DNA from: Nocardioides lianchengensis
Lineage (GTDB): Bacteria > Actinomycetota > Actinomycetes > Propionibacteriales > Nocardioidaceae
Assembly: GCF_900101465.1 (NCBI RefSeq)
Contig: NZ_FMZM01000012.1
Location: 62,001-126,000, forward strand
Length of the DNA stretch: 64,000 bases
Direction of reading: 5' to 3'
The notes under the pieces are model-generated. The model was not told the origin of the DNA and ran no database searches. It worked only from the letters and a program-made list of their open reading frames with translations. Position numbers and translations under genes: made by a program. Below, one piece after another: positions 55,302-63,936 of the stretch (within the stretch, counting starts at the first letter, position 1; each line of letters starts with the position of its first letter).

Positions 55302-57929
55302 CTACTTGCGCTTGACCTTGATCTTCACCGAGGTGGCGGCGGGCGAAGCCAGCGAGTTGCCCAGGTACCTGACCCGGACGTTCTTGGTCCCGGTCGAGCG
55401 GAACGGCTTCAGCACGACGACCGCCTTGCCGTTGCGGACCGTGGCGTTGTACTTCACGCCGCCGATGGCGACCTGGACCTTGCCGGTGGGCGTGTAGCCG
55501 GTGGCGGAGACGAGGACACGGAGGCGGACCCGGGTCTTCTTGACCACGACCCGCTTGGCCGCCTTCACGACCTTGACCCTGGGCGCGGCCTTAGTGACCA
55601 CGGCCGAGGCGGTGGCCGTCGAGTCGGCGGCCTGCGGGCCGGTGAACCTCACCGAGACCGGGGTGGTGCCGGGCTTCAGGGTCTTGGCCGGGACCGTGAG
55701 CGTGGCCGCCCCATTGGTCACGGCGCCCGTGGCGACGACCTTGCCGCCGACGACGGCCTGGGCGGTGCCGTTGGCCGGCGCATCCGACGTCACCTTGACC
55801 GCGACCGTGCTGGGCCGGCCGTAGGCGGACCGGGCGACCGTCGCCGAGACCGTCGACTCCGCCTTGGCGATCGGGAAGTCGACCGTGGTGCCGCTCGGCT
55901 GGGCGACCAGCTCGATCGTCTTGCCGTAGGCGTCCTCCGGGACCGTGAGGTCTACGTCGGCCGCCCCGTTGGTGACCGGGAAGGAGCCGAGGCTCGTCGC
56001 CGCGCCGCCGAGGACCGCGCGGGCCTCGACGGTGGTGTTGGCCGGGGCGCCCTGGGACGTCAGGTTGAGCTTGCTCAGCTGGAGGTCCAGCACGGTGCCG
56101 GGCACGAGCGGCTCCGTGGGCAGACCGGTCGCGAAGACCTGGCGACGGGCGAAGGTCGGCGCCTTGGCCTGGCCGTTGCCGAAGTAGCCCTCGATCCACA
56201 GGTCGCGGTCGACCTTGGCGGTGTCGCGGTTCGTGCCGAGCTTGAAGGCGCGGAAGTTGTCACCGCCGGCAGCCAGGAACGAGAACGTCGACACGACGTA
56301 CTCCTTGGCCGGGTCGAGCGGCTGCCCGTCCACCGTCACGCTGAGGATGTTGTTGCCGACCGGGGAGGTGGCCGACGTGTCGGGCCTGGCGACGACCTGG
56401 ACGTTCTTGGAGAGGCCGAGGTGCAGGAAGGGCCGCGACGGGCGCGTGACGCCGTCGGCGGTGGTCTGCCACTGCTGCTCGAGGACCTGCTTGAACTCCG
56501 CACCGGTCAGGGTGACGTAGGAGATGTTGTTGGCGAACGGCAGGACCGCGTTGGCCTCCTCGAAGGTCACCACCCCGTCGGCGTCCTGCGGGCTGCCGGC
56601 CAGGTTGGCGGCGTAGAGCAGCTCGTTGCGCAGGCCGCCCGGGTTGACGACGCCGATGACGGGCGTGGGCAGGCCCGGGATGTCGGTGATCGGGGTGTCC
56701 TTCAGCGCGTCGGCCACGAGGTTCCCAAGCGCCGACTCCGAGAGCCGGTCGTCCCGGCTGCCACCGGTGTACTTGCCGTTGGTGTAGGCACCGCCGGTGT
56801 AGGCCGTCGTGACGTCGGCGGTGATGTTGCCCTCCGGCACGTCGCCGACCACGTTGGCGGCCGTCTCAGCGGCGCGGGTGATGGTGTCGACATCGGCGAC
56901 GACAGGGTCGGCGAGGTTCTCGGTGGTGCCAACCGTGACCAGGCTCGACGCGTCGACCGTGACCGCGTCTGTGGTCGGGTCGACGGTGAGGTCGACGCGG
57001 CCGAGCTTCTGGCCGTAGGAGCCGGTCTGCACAATCGGTCGTGTCCCACCGCCCGGCTTCGGCGCGGTCCAGGAGTACTCCTTGTGCGTGTGGCCCGTGA
57101 AGATGACGTCGACCGCACCGGCGGTCTGGTTGACGATCTTGGCGAACGGGCCGCCAGCCGCGATCTCGTCCTCGAGGGACGACCCGTCGGGCGTCCCAGC
57201 GCCGGCGCCGTCGTGGTAGGTGGCGACGGTGACGTCGCAGGTGCCGGCGGTCTCGAGCTGGGTCGCGACGCGGTTGACCGCGTCGACAGGGTCACCGAAC
57301 TCGAGGGTGCTGATCCGGTCCGGGCTGACCAGGGTGGGGGTCTCCTGGGTGATCGCGCCGATCACGCAGACGTTGACCCCAGCGACCTGGTGGGTCGAGT
57401 ACGCCTGGACGCCGGGCGGGAGAGTCTGGGTGCCCTTCAGGTAGACGTTCGCGCCGAGCAGCGGGAAGTCCGCCTTCCGGTACTGCGCGTTGCCGTCGAT
57501 GACGTTGGCCTTCAGCCAGTCGTAGCCCTTGTCGAACTCGTGGTTGCCGAGAGCCGAGGTGGCCAGGCCGAGCCGGTTCAGCACGTCGATCGTCGGCTGG
57601 TCGTCGGTGAAGGACGAGTTGAACAGCGAGGCGCCGATGTTGTCGCCCGCCGACAGGAGCAGCACCGGATCTGCCTCGGCGGCGTTGCGGATGCCCTGGA
57701 TCGTGGTGGCGAACTCGACGGTGCTGTAGGTCGTCGCGTCGCTGCTGCCCGAGCCACCGTCGGACGAGATGCGTCCGTGGTAGTCGTTGATGTCGAGCAG
57801 GGTGAAGCTGACCGGCGCTGCGTGGGCCGCAGGCGCCGTGGCGACCGACAGGACTGAGGCCGCGAGGCCCAGTCCGAGACCGGCGGCGAGACCGCGTCGC
57901 GCGCGCCGGGTGCTGGGGGTTGAGGACAC
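55302..57929 (-). CDS. secreted 5'-nucleotidase / metallophosphatase
   Basis: The protein has 875 residues. A signal peptide (LAAGLGLGLAASVLSVATAP, cleavage after HA-A) precedes the calcineurin-like domain with FTLLDINDYHGRI, LLLSAGDNIG, SALGNHEFDKGYDW and IFTGHTHKEYSW. The 5'-nucleotidase C-terminal domain follows (VNPGGLRNELLYAANLAG, then FSFLAAGGDNFRAFKLG), and then Ig-like modules ending in VKIKVKRK. It removes phosphate from nucleotides outside the cell. GTG 57929 has AAAGGG 9 nt upstream; the ribosome site lies within the palindrome CCTTTCGAAAGG (57939-57950). Together with the nuclease it would supply phosphate and nucleosides. Confidence 0.92.
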   Translation of the reverse strand: MSSTPSTRRARRGLAAGLGLGLAASVLSVATAPAAHAAPVSFTLLDINDYHGRISSDGGSGSSDATTYSTVEFATTIQGIRNAAEADPVLLLSAGDNIGASLFNSSFTDDQPTIDVLNRLGLATSALGNHEFDKGYDWLKANVIDGNAQYRKADFPLLGANVYLKGTQTLPPGVQAYSTHQVAGVNVCVIGAITQETPTLVSPDRISTLEFGDPVDAVNRVATQLETAGTCDVTVATYHDGAGAGTPDGSSLEDEIAAGGPFAKIVNQTAGAVDVIFTGHTHKEYSWTAPKPGGGTRPIVQTGSYGQKLGRVDLTVDPTTDAVTVDASSLVTVGTTENLADPVVADVDTITRAAETAANVVGDVPEGNITADVTTAYTGGAYTNGKYTGGSRDDRLSESALGNLVADALKDTPITDIPGLPTPVIGVVNPGGLRNELLYAANLAGSPQDADGVVTFEEANAVLPFANNISYVTLTGAEFKQVLEQQWQTTADGVTRPSRPFLHLGLSKNVQVVARPDTSATSPVGNNILSVTVDGQPLDPAKEYVVSTFSFLAAGGDNFRAFKLGTNRDTAKVDRDLWIEGYFGNGQAKAPTFARRQVFATGLPTEPLVPGTVLDLQLSKLNLTSQGAPANTTVEARAVLGGAATSLGSFPVTNGAADVDLTVPEDAYGKTIELVAQPSGTTVDFPIAKAESTVSATVARSAYGRPSTVAVKVTSDAPANGTAQAVVGGKVVATGAVTNGAATLTVPAKTLKPGTTPVSVRFTGPQAADSTATASAVVTKAAPRVKVVKAAKRVVVKKTRVRLRVLVSATGYTPTGKVQVAIGGVKYNATVRNGKAVVVLKPFRSTGTKNVRVRYLGNSLASPAATSVKIKVKRK

Positions 57930-58123
57930 GAAGAAGACCCTTTCGAAAGGACGTGGGCGGACCCAGGAGGGCTGCACCCTAACCCCGAATCACGGTCCGG
58001 AGTCCGGGTGATCGTGTGAACGGGGCGTAACGCTTTGACCCCAGTTCATCTGGCCCGTTCGCGTCACTTCCAACTGGTCACAAAGGACCAGGGGATCTTT
58101 GGCGGAACTTCACCTTGCCCGCG

Positions 58124-58729
58124 TCACCGAAGGTTCGCGCGCTGCTTCCAGACGTCGCGGAAGAACTCGTAGCCCGACCACAGCGTGAGGGCCACGGCGA
58201 CCGCCAGGCAGGCCTGCGAGACGTAGAAGAGGACCTCGCCGGGCGTCTGCAGACCGCTGGCCAGGTCGTCGTCGCGCAGCGGCAGGGTCAGGCCACCGAG
58301 GGCCAGTGCCTGGAAGGTCGTCTTCAGCTTGCCGAGGTCCTTGGCCGCGATCACGACCCGCTTGAGCACCGAGAGCCGCAGCAGCGTCACGCTCCACTCG
58401 CGCAGCAGCACCACGATGGTCACCCACCACCAGATGTCACCGACGATCGAGAGGCCGATGAAGGCCATCCCGGTGATCGCCTTGTCGGCGATCGGGTCGG
58501 CGATCTTGCCGAAGTCGGTCACCAGGTTGCGGGCGCGGGCGATGTCGCCGTCGATCTTGTCGGTGATCATCGCGACCGCGAAGATCACCCAGGCCACGAG
58601 ACGCCATTGCGCCGACTCGCCGCCGTCGATCAGGAGGGCCCAGGCGAAGAACGGGACCAGCACGATCCGCAGGGTCGTGAGGATGTTGGGCAGGTTGAAG
58701 TTGCTCACCCGCTGCTCGGTCCCGCTCAC
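58124..58729 (-). CDS. pgsA: CDP-diacylglycerol-glycerol-3-phosphate 3-phosphatidyltransferase
   Basis: The protein has 201 residues and is membrane-embedded. The CDP-alcohol phosphotransferase motif D-G-x2-A-R-x8-G-x3-D-x3-D is complete in IDGDIARARNLVTDFGKIAD and PIAD. It makes phosphatidylglycerol phosphate, a step to phosphatidylglycerol and cardiolipin. NLPNILTTLRIVLVPFFAW is the typical N-terminal motif. The GTG start at 58729 lies directly before the rimO stop (1 bp gap), so both are co-transcribed. Between it and the nucleotidase start, a 194-bp gap holds a weak hairpin CTGGTC-6 nt-GACCAG (58074-58091) and nothing else clear. Confidence 0.92.
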   Translation of the reverse strand: MSGTEQRVSNFNLPNILTTLRIVLVPFFAWALLIDGGESAQWRLVAWVIFAVAMITDKIDGDIARARNLVTDFGKIADPIADKAITGMAFIGLSIVGDIWWWVTIVVLLREWSVTLLRLSVLKRVVIAAKDLGKLKTTFQALALGGLTLPLRDDDLASGLQTPGEVLFYVSQACLAVAVALTLWSGYEFFRDVWKQRANLR

Positions 58730-58730
58730 C

Positions 58731-60194
58731 TCAGGCCTCCCCCTCGATCGGCTCGGCGATCAGGTCGACACCGTCGGTGCCGACCACGACCGCCCGCACG
58801 ATCGACCCGATCGCGGCCGTCGACCCGGGCAGGTACGTCGTGCCGTCGACCTCGGGGCCCTGGTGGGCGGCGCGACCCGCGACGCCCTCGTCGGTCGACT
58901 CGACCAGCACCTCGAGGACCTCGCCGATCCGCTCCTCGGCCCGCTGGGCGTTGAGCTCCTCGACGAGGGACTGCACGTGCTCGGTGCGGGCGCGGACCTC
59001 GTCCTCGTCGAGCTTGCCGTCGTACGTCGCAGCCTCGGTGCCGTCCTCGTCGGAGTAGCCGAACACGCCGGTCACGTCCATCCGGGCGGCGACCAGGAAG
59101 TCGCAGAGCGTCTCCAGCTCGGCCTCGGTCTCGCCGGGGAAGCCGACGATGACGTTGGAGCGGACGCCGGCGGTCGGGGCGTAGCCACGCACCTGGTCGA
59201 GCAGGCCGAGGAAGCTCTCCGGGTCGCCGAAGCGGCGCATCCGGCGCAGCACGGTCGCGCTGGCGTGCTGGAAGGACAGGTCGAAGTAGGGCACCACGCC
59301 GGGCGTCGTCGCGATCGCCTCGATCAGGCCCGGGCGGGTCTCGGCGGGCTGCAGGTAGGAGACCCGGACCCGGTCGACGCCGTCGATGGCCGCGAGCTCC
59401 GGCAGCATCGTCTCGAGCAGCCGCAGGTCACCGAGGTCCTTGCCGTACGACGTGGAGTTCTCCGAGACCAGGAACAGCTCGCGCGCGCCCTGGCTCGCCA
59501 GCCACTGGGCCTCGAGCAGGACGTCGGCCGGCCGGCGGCTGACGAACGAGCCGCGGAAGGCCGGGATCGCGCAGAAGGTGCAGCGGCGGTCGCAGCCGCT
59601 CGCGAGCTTCAGCGGGGCCATCGGCCCGCCGTCGAGCCGCCGGCGCAGGCCGCGCGGGCCGGTGGCCGGACCGCCGACCCCGACGTCGCCGCTGGTCGCG
59701 ACCGCGTGACCGGGCACGCTCACCGTCGAGGCGTCGCGGGCGGTCGGGGAGATCGGCAGCAGCCGGCGCCGGTCCTGCGGGGTGTGTGCCTGGTGCTGCT
59801 CCCCCGCGACGATCGAGCGCAGCCGCGCCGCGATGTCGGGGTAGTCGTCGAAGCCCAGCACCGCGTCGGCCTCGGGCAGCGACTCGGCCAGGTCCTTGCC
59901 GTACCGCTCGGCCAGGCAGCCCACCGCGACCACGGCCTGCGTGCGGCCGCCGTCCTTCAGGTCGGCCGCCTCCAGCAGGGTGTCGACGGAGTCCTTCTTG
60001 GCGGCCTCGACGAAGCCGCAGGTGTTGACGACGACGGTGTCGGCGTCGGCCGGGTCGTCGACCAGCAGGAAGCCGTCGGCCTCCAGCCGGCCGGCGAGCT
60101 CCTCGGAGTCGACCTCGTTGCGGGCACACCCGAGGGTCACGAGGGCCACCGACAGCAGGTCGCGGGCAGGGGGCGTCTCAGTGGTCTGGCTCAT
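58731..60194 (-). CDS. rimO: ribosomal protein S12 methylthiotransferase RimO
   Basis: The protein has 487 residues. It adds a methylthio group to an aspartate of S12. The N-terminal domain has VALVTLGCARNEVDSEELAG, VVVNTCGFVEAAKKDSVDTL and VAVGCLAERYG with the three cysteines of the auxiliary cluster. The radical-SAM domain has CDRRCTFCAIPAFRGSFVSR, and a C-terminal TRAM domain ends GIVRAVVVGTDGVDLIAEP-like. MiaB is excluded by GCARN and the length of the linker. An Arg/Gly-rich linker (about 150-190) lies between the domains. ATG 60194. Confidence 0.94.
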   Translation of the reverse strand: MSQTTETPPARDLLSVALVTLGCARNEVDSEELAGRLEADGFLLVDDPADADTVVVNTCGFVEAAKKDSVDTLLEAADLKDGGRTQAVVAVGCLAERYGKDLAESLPEADAVLGFDDYPDIAARLRSIVAGEQHQAHTPQDRRRLLPISPTARDASTVSVPGHAVATSGDVGVGGPATGPRGLRRRLDGGPMAPLKLASGCDRRCTFCAIPAFRGSFVSRRPADVLLEAQWLASQGARELFLVSENSTSYGKDLGDLRLLETMLPELAAIDGVDRVRVSYLQPAETRPGLIEAIATTPGVVPYFDLSFQHASATVLRRMRRFGDPESFLGLLDQVRGYAPTAGVRSNVIVGFPGETEAELETLCDFLVAARMDVTGVFGYSDEDGTEAATYDGKLDEDEVRARTEHVQSLVEELNAQRAEERIGEVLEVLVESTDEGVAGRAAHQGPEVDGTTYLPGSTAAIGSIVRAVVVGTDGVDLIAEPIEGEA

Positions 60195-60248
60195 GATCGT
60201 TCCCGAGTATGACGCTCCGGGCCTCCAGGTCGCGAACTGCGGGACGCT

Positions 60249-60383
60249 GGTCGAGGTGTGAGGGCCTCCGGGCCCGGGCCTCGCAACCCGGTGAACCGTA
60301 CGGCGACCTCGATCGAGGTCGCCGTACGGCAGGACGCGTTTCGAGCCTCCTCCGCTCGTTCCTCGCTCCGGAGCACCTCAACC
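60249..60383. repeat. nested palindromic intergenic element
   Basis: Outer arms GGTCGAGGTG (60249-60258) and CACCTCAACC (60374-60383) pair with one mismatch. Inside lies a 34-bp perfect palindrome (60296-60329; half CCGTACGGCGACCTCGA), and a CTCCG...CGGAG stem in the right part (about 60350-60373). The element ends 5 bp from the stop of the universal stress gene, so the palindrome can also serve as its terminator. The style resembles small non-coding repeats common in related genomes. Confidence 0.75.
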
Positions 60384-60388
60384 GGCGA

Positions 60389-60787
60389 TCAGACCGGTTC
60401 CGTGTCCGGTTTCACGGTCAGCACCGGACAGACCGCGCCGAGGATGACCCGCTGGGCGACGCTGCCCATCAGCAGCTTGCCGACCGGCGTGCGGTGCCGC
60501 ATGCCGAGCACGATCAGGCGGACCCCCTCCTCGCCGGCCACCCGGAGCAGCTCGTCGGCCACGTCGGAGGCGACCACCTGACGGACCTCGTAGGAGATCC
60601 CGTCCAGGTCGTCGCCGACGTGCTCGAGGACCTCGGGGGCGGCGTACCGCTTGTCGACGTAGGCGTCGCCCTTCGAGCCGTTGACGACCAACAGGCCGTA
60701 GCCGCGCAGCCGGGCCTCGGCGGCGGCGTGACGCACCGCAGCCTTGCCGAACTCGTCGGGGGTGTAGCCCACCAGGATCGTGCTCAT
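60389..60787 (-). CDS. single-domain universal stress protein
   Basis: The protein has 132 residues. It starts MSTILVGYTPDEFGKAAVRH and has LIVLGMRHRTPVGKLLMGSV, a form of the G-2X-G-9X-GS nucleotide loop where the second Gly is His; this variant is frequent in actinobacteria. Its ATG overlaps the tctA stop by 4 nt, so it is the last cistron of the carboxylate transporter operon. A regulatory role for the transporter is possible but not known. Confidence 0.9.
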   Translation of the reverse strand: MSTILVGYTPDEFGKAAVRHAAAEARLRGYGLLVVNGSKGDAYVDKRYAAPEVLEHVGDDLDGISYEVRQVVASDVADELLRVAGEEGVRLIVLGMRHRTPVGKLLMGSVAQRVILGAVCPVLTVKPDTEPV

Positions 60788-62328
60788 CGGTCCACCAGCT
60801 CTCGTTCGTCGGACGGGTCGTCAGCGGCGTCGTCGCTCCGGTCGAAGCGCGACGGGAGGAGGTAGCGCACGGCGATCGGCACCACCAGGAAGAGCGCAGT
60901 CAGCACGTAGACGATCACCGCGAGCGGCTCGTTCACGAGACCCGAGCTGTCGCCGCCCGAGAGGGCCAGCGCCTCGCGGAGCTTGGACTCCATGATCGGA
61001 CCGAGGATGACGCCGAGGATCAGCGGCAGCACCGGCAGCCCGAAGCGGCGCATCGCGAGACCCAGGAGACCGAAGACCAGGAGCAGGAACAGGTCGAAGG
61101 AGTCCAGGTTGACCGTGTAGGCACCCAGCGAGGCGAAGAAGAGGATGCCGGCGTAGAGGTACGGACGCGGCACCCGCAGCAGCTTCGCCCACAGCGGCGC
61201 GAGCGGCAGGTTGAGCACGAGCAGCATCGTGTTGCCGATCAGCAGGCTGGCCAGCAGCGTCCAGACCAGGTCGGGCTGCTCGGTCATCAGCTGCGGGCCC
61301 GGCTGGATGCCGTAGCTCTGCAGCGCGGCCAGCATGATCGTCGCGGTCGCGGTGACGGGCAGGCCCATCGCCAGCAGCGGCACGAACGTGCCGGCGGCCG
61401 AGGCGTTGTTGGCCGCCTCCGGCCCGGCGACGCCCTCGATCGCCCCCTTGCCGAACTCCTCGGGGTGCTTGGTGAGCTTCTTCTCGGCCAGGTAGGACAG
61501 GAACGTCGGCGTCTCGGCCCCGCCCGCGGGGATCGCGCCGAACGGGAAGCCCAGCGCCGTGCCCCGCAACCACGGCTTCCACGACCGCCGCCAGTCCTCC
61601 TTGCCCATGAAGGGCTGTCCGACCGGCGTGATCTGCAACGGCGTACGACGCAGGTGCGCGGCGACCCAGAGGGCCTCGCCGAGCGCGAAGATGCCGACCG
61701 CGACCACGACGATGTCGAGCCGGTCCGCGAGCTGGGTAGTGCCGAAGCTGAGCCGCGGCTGCCCGGTGTTGAGGTCCAGGCCGACCAGCCCGATGGTCAG
61801 GCCGATGAAGAGCGCGATGAACCCGCGCAGCTTGGAGCTGCCGAGTACGGCGGTGACCAGGACCAGCGCCATCACCGTGATCGCGAGGTACGACGGGGCG
61901 CCGATCTCGACCGCGATGTCGGCCAGGGCCGGCGCGAAGAACACCACGCCCATGGTGCCGATGGTGCCGGCGATGAAGGACCCGATGGCGGCGGTGGCGA
62001 GCGCCTGGGCGGCCCGTCCCGCCTTGGCCATCTTGTTGCCCTCGATGGCCGTCATCACCGACGACGACTCACCGGGGGTGTTGAGCAGGATGGAGGTGGT
62101 CGACCCGCCGTACATCCCGCCGTAGTAGATGCCGGCGAACATGATGAAGGCCTGCGTCGCGTCCAGACCGTAGGTGACCGGCAGCAGCAGCGCGACCGCC
62201 ATGGCCGGGCCGATGCCGGGCAGGACCCCGACGAAGGTGCCGAGCAGGACGCCGAGCGCGGCCCACAGCAGGTTCTCGGGCGTGACGGCGGCCTCGAGGC
62301 CGCCCCAGAGGAGATTCAGAGAGTCCAT
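60784..62328 (-). CDS. tctA: tripartite tricarboxylate transporter large permease
   Basis: The protein has 514 residues and about 12 membrane helices. GVLPGIGPAMAVALLLPVTY, YYGGMYGGSTTSILLNTPGE and AIPAGGAETPTFLSYLAEKK are TctA signatures, the second pair being an inverted-repeat copy of the first. It forms the channel of the Na+-coupled TTT carboxylate importer. Its ATG overlaps the tctB stop by one base (TGATG). Confidence 0.95.
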   Translation of the reverse strand: MDSLNLLWGGLEAAVTPENLLWAALGVLLGTFVGVLPGIGPAMAVALLLPVTYGLDATQAFIMFAGIYYGGMYGGSTTSILLNTPGESSSVMTAIEGNKMAKAGRAAQALATAAIGSFIAGTIGTMGVVFFAPALADIAVEIGAPSYLAITVMALVLVTAVLGSSKLRGFIALFIGLTIGLVGLDLNTGQPRLSFGTTQLADRLDIVVVAVGIFALGEALWVAAHLRRTPLQITPVGQPFMGKEDWRRSWKPWLRGTALGFPFGAIPAGGAETPTFLSYLAEKKLTKHPEEFGKGAIEGVAGPEAANNASAAGTFVPLLAMGLPVTATATIMLAALQSYGIQPGPQLMTEQPDLVWTLLASLLIGNTMLLVLNLPLAPLWAKLLRVPRPYLYAGILFFASLGAYTVNLDSFDLFLLLVFGLLGLAMRRFGLPVLPLILGVILGPIMESKLREALALSGGDSSGLVNEPLAVIVYVLTALFLVVPIAVRYLLPSRFDRSDDAADDPSDERELVDR

Positions 62329-62861
62329 CAGAGGATCCCGTCCAGGAGGCCGGGGCTCAGGGGGATGCCGAGCCCGACGTAGAAGCCGTACCAGCTGCCG
62401 ACCGACATCACGGTGCCGACGAGGACGTCACGCACCAGGGTCGTGCTGCCGAGCGCCCAGGCGGCGCCCGCGAACAGCAGGGCACCGGAGATGGCCCAGC
62501 CGAGCACGCCGACGGTCGCGATCGTGAAGACCAGGACGCCGACCAGCTTGGCGACGGTCAGCCAGTCCGCCGGAGTGTCCAGGTCGATGTCCTCGCCGTC
62601 GTCAGCCTCCGGGCGCGAGCCCCGCAGGGTCGCGACCACCAGCAGGACCGCCAGCAGGAGGAGGACAGCACCGATGACGTACGGGAAGACCCGGGGGCCG
62701 ACCGGGTCGGCGAAGCCGACGTCGAGGGTGGTGGCGTCGTACACGGTGTAGCCGCCCAGCAGGGCCAGGAAGCCGGCCAGGCCGAGCTGGCCCCGGTCGA
62801 TGGCCGGCGTCGTGGTCGGCGCGGTGGTCGGCGCCGGGGTCTCGTGGCTCGTCTCGGTCAC
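62328..62861 (-). CDS. tctB: tripartite tricarboxylate transporter small permease
   Basis: The protein has 177 residues. After a Thr/Pro-rich N-terminus it has four helices: LGLAGFLALLGGYTVYDATT, FPYVIGAVLLLLAVLLVVAT, LVGVLVFTIATVGVLGWAIS and GTVMSVGSWYGFYVGLGIPL. VGPRVFPYVIG and GIPLSPG are TctB features. The GTG 62861 overlaps the tctC stop by 4 nt. Confidence 0.92.
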   Translation of the reverse strand: MTETSHETPAPTTAPTTTPAIDRGQLGLAGFLALLGGYTVYDATTLDVGFADPVGPRVFPYVIGAVLLLLAVLLVVATLRGSRPEADDGEDIDLDTPADWLTVAKLVGVLVFTIATVGVLGWAISGALLFAGAAWALGSTTLVRDVLVGTVMSVGSWYGFYVGLGIPLSPGLLDGIL

Positions 62862-63844
62862 AGCAGACCGACCTCCTTCAGGGTGGACGCCACACGCGCG
62901 TCCTGGTCTTCCAGGAACTGACCGAAGTCGTCGCCGGTGGTGAAGGCGTCGATCCAGCCGTTGTCCTCCAGGGCCTGCTGCCACTGCGGGGACTCGTGCA
63001 TCTCCTCGACGTAGGCGATCAGCTCGTCGCGTCGCTCGTCGGAGATGCCGGGCGGCGCGAGGACCCCGCGCCAGTTGGTGAAGACCAGGTCGATGCCCGA
63101 CTCGGTGAGGGTCGGAGCGTCCTTGACCGACTCCCCGGTCAGCCGCTCCTCGCCCGACACCGCCAGCACGCGCAGCTTGCCGGCCTCGATCTGGCCCTCG
63201 AACTCGCCGAGACCGGAGAACCCGACCTCGATCTTGTTGCCGAGGAGCGCGCTGGTCAGCGGCCCGCCGCCGTCGTACGCGACGTAGCGGACGTCGGACG
63301 GCTCGATGTCGACCGCCTCGGCGAGCTGCATCGGGAAGAGGTGGTCGGGGCCGCCCGGGCTGGAGCCGCCGCCGACGGCGATGCCCGACGGGTCGGCCTT
63401 CCAGGCCTCCACGAAGTCGTCGATCGTCTGGTACGGCGAGTCCGCCGGGACCAGCAGCCCCTCCTGGTCCTCGATGAGCTGGGCGATCGGGGTCGCGTCG
63501 GTGACCTTGTAGGGCAGCGCGAAGGAGTACGCCGACCCCACCACGCCGAGGCCCATCGTCATCATCGTGTGCTCGTCGCCCGAGGCACCCATCAGCCGGG
63601 TCAGGGCCACCGAGCCGCCCGCCCCGAGGATGTTGGTGACCTCGAAGTCGCCGCCCGTGACGTCGTTCTGCTCCAGGACGCTCACTGCGGCCCGACCGGT
63701 CTGGTCGTAGCCGCCGCCCGGGCTGTTGGGGATCCACATCGCGATGTCGCGCGAGTCGTCGCCGCGGGTGACCCCGCAGCCCGCCGTCGCGGTGATCGCG
63801 ACGAGCGCGGCAGCGGCCGCAGCCGCTCGTGTTGCCGTCAGCAT
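62858..63844 (-). CDS. tctC: tripartite tricarboxylate transporter substrate-binding lipoprotein
   Basis: The protein has 328 residues. The signal peptide (RAAAAAAALVAITATAGC) ends with a lipobox Cys, so it is membrane-anchored on the outside. PNSPGGGYDQTGRAAVSVLE, TNILGAGGSVALTRLMGASG and LGNKIEVGFSGLGEFEGQIE are characteristic of TctC-type binding proteins. The carboxylate (citrate or similar) cannot be predicted. AGGAG lies 6 nt before ATG 63844. It heads the operon tctC-tctB-tctA-usp. Confidence 0.94.
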   Translation of the reverse strand: MLTATRAAAAAAALVAITATAGCGVTRGDDSRDIAMWIPNSPGGGYDQTGRAAVSVLEQNDVTGGDFEVTNILGAGGSVALTRLMGASGDEHTMMTMGLGVVGSAYSFALPYKVTDATPIAQLIEDQEGLLVPADSPYQTIDDFVEAWKADPSGIAVGGGSSPGGPDHLFPMQLAEAVDIEPSDVRYVAYDGGGPLTSALLGNKIEVGFSGLGEFEGQIEAGKLRVLAVSGEERLTGESVKDAPTLTESGIDLVFTNWRGVLAPPGISDERRDELIAYVEEMHESPQWQQALEDNGWIDAFTTGDDFGQFLEDQDARVASTLKEVGLL

Positions 63845-63936
63845 GTCTCTCCTGTCAGGTTCAGGTGTGACGAGCATCCCCACCTGTGTGGCGCCCGTCA
63901 CGCTTCGGTAACCAATGGAGGTTGTGGAACTTGTGG

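Noticed and set aside
57951..58060. Possible PHO box upstream of the 5'-nucleotidase (GTTCACAC, GTTCATC)
   Set aside because: The repeats are not spaced by 11 bp as in Streptomyces PHO boxes, so the match is not convincing.
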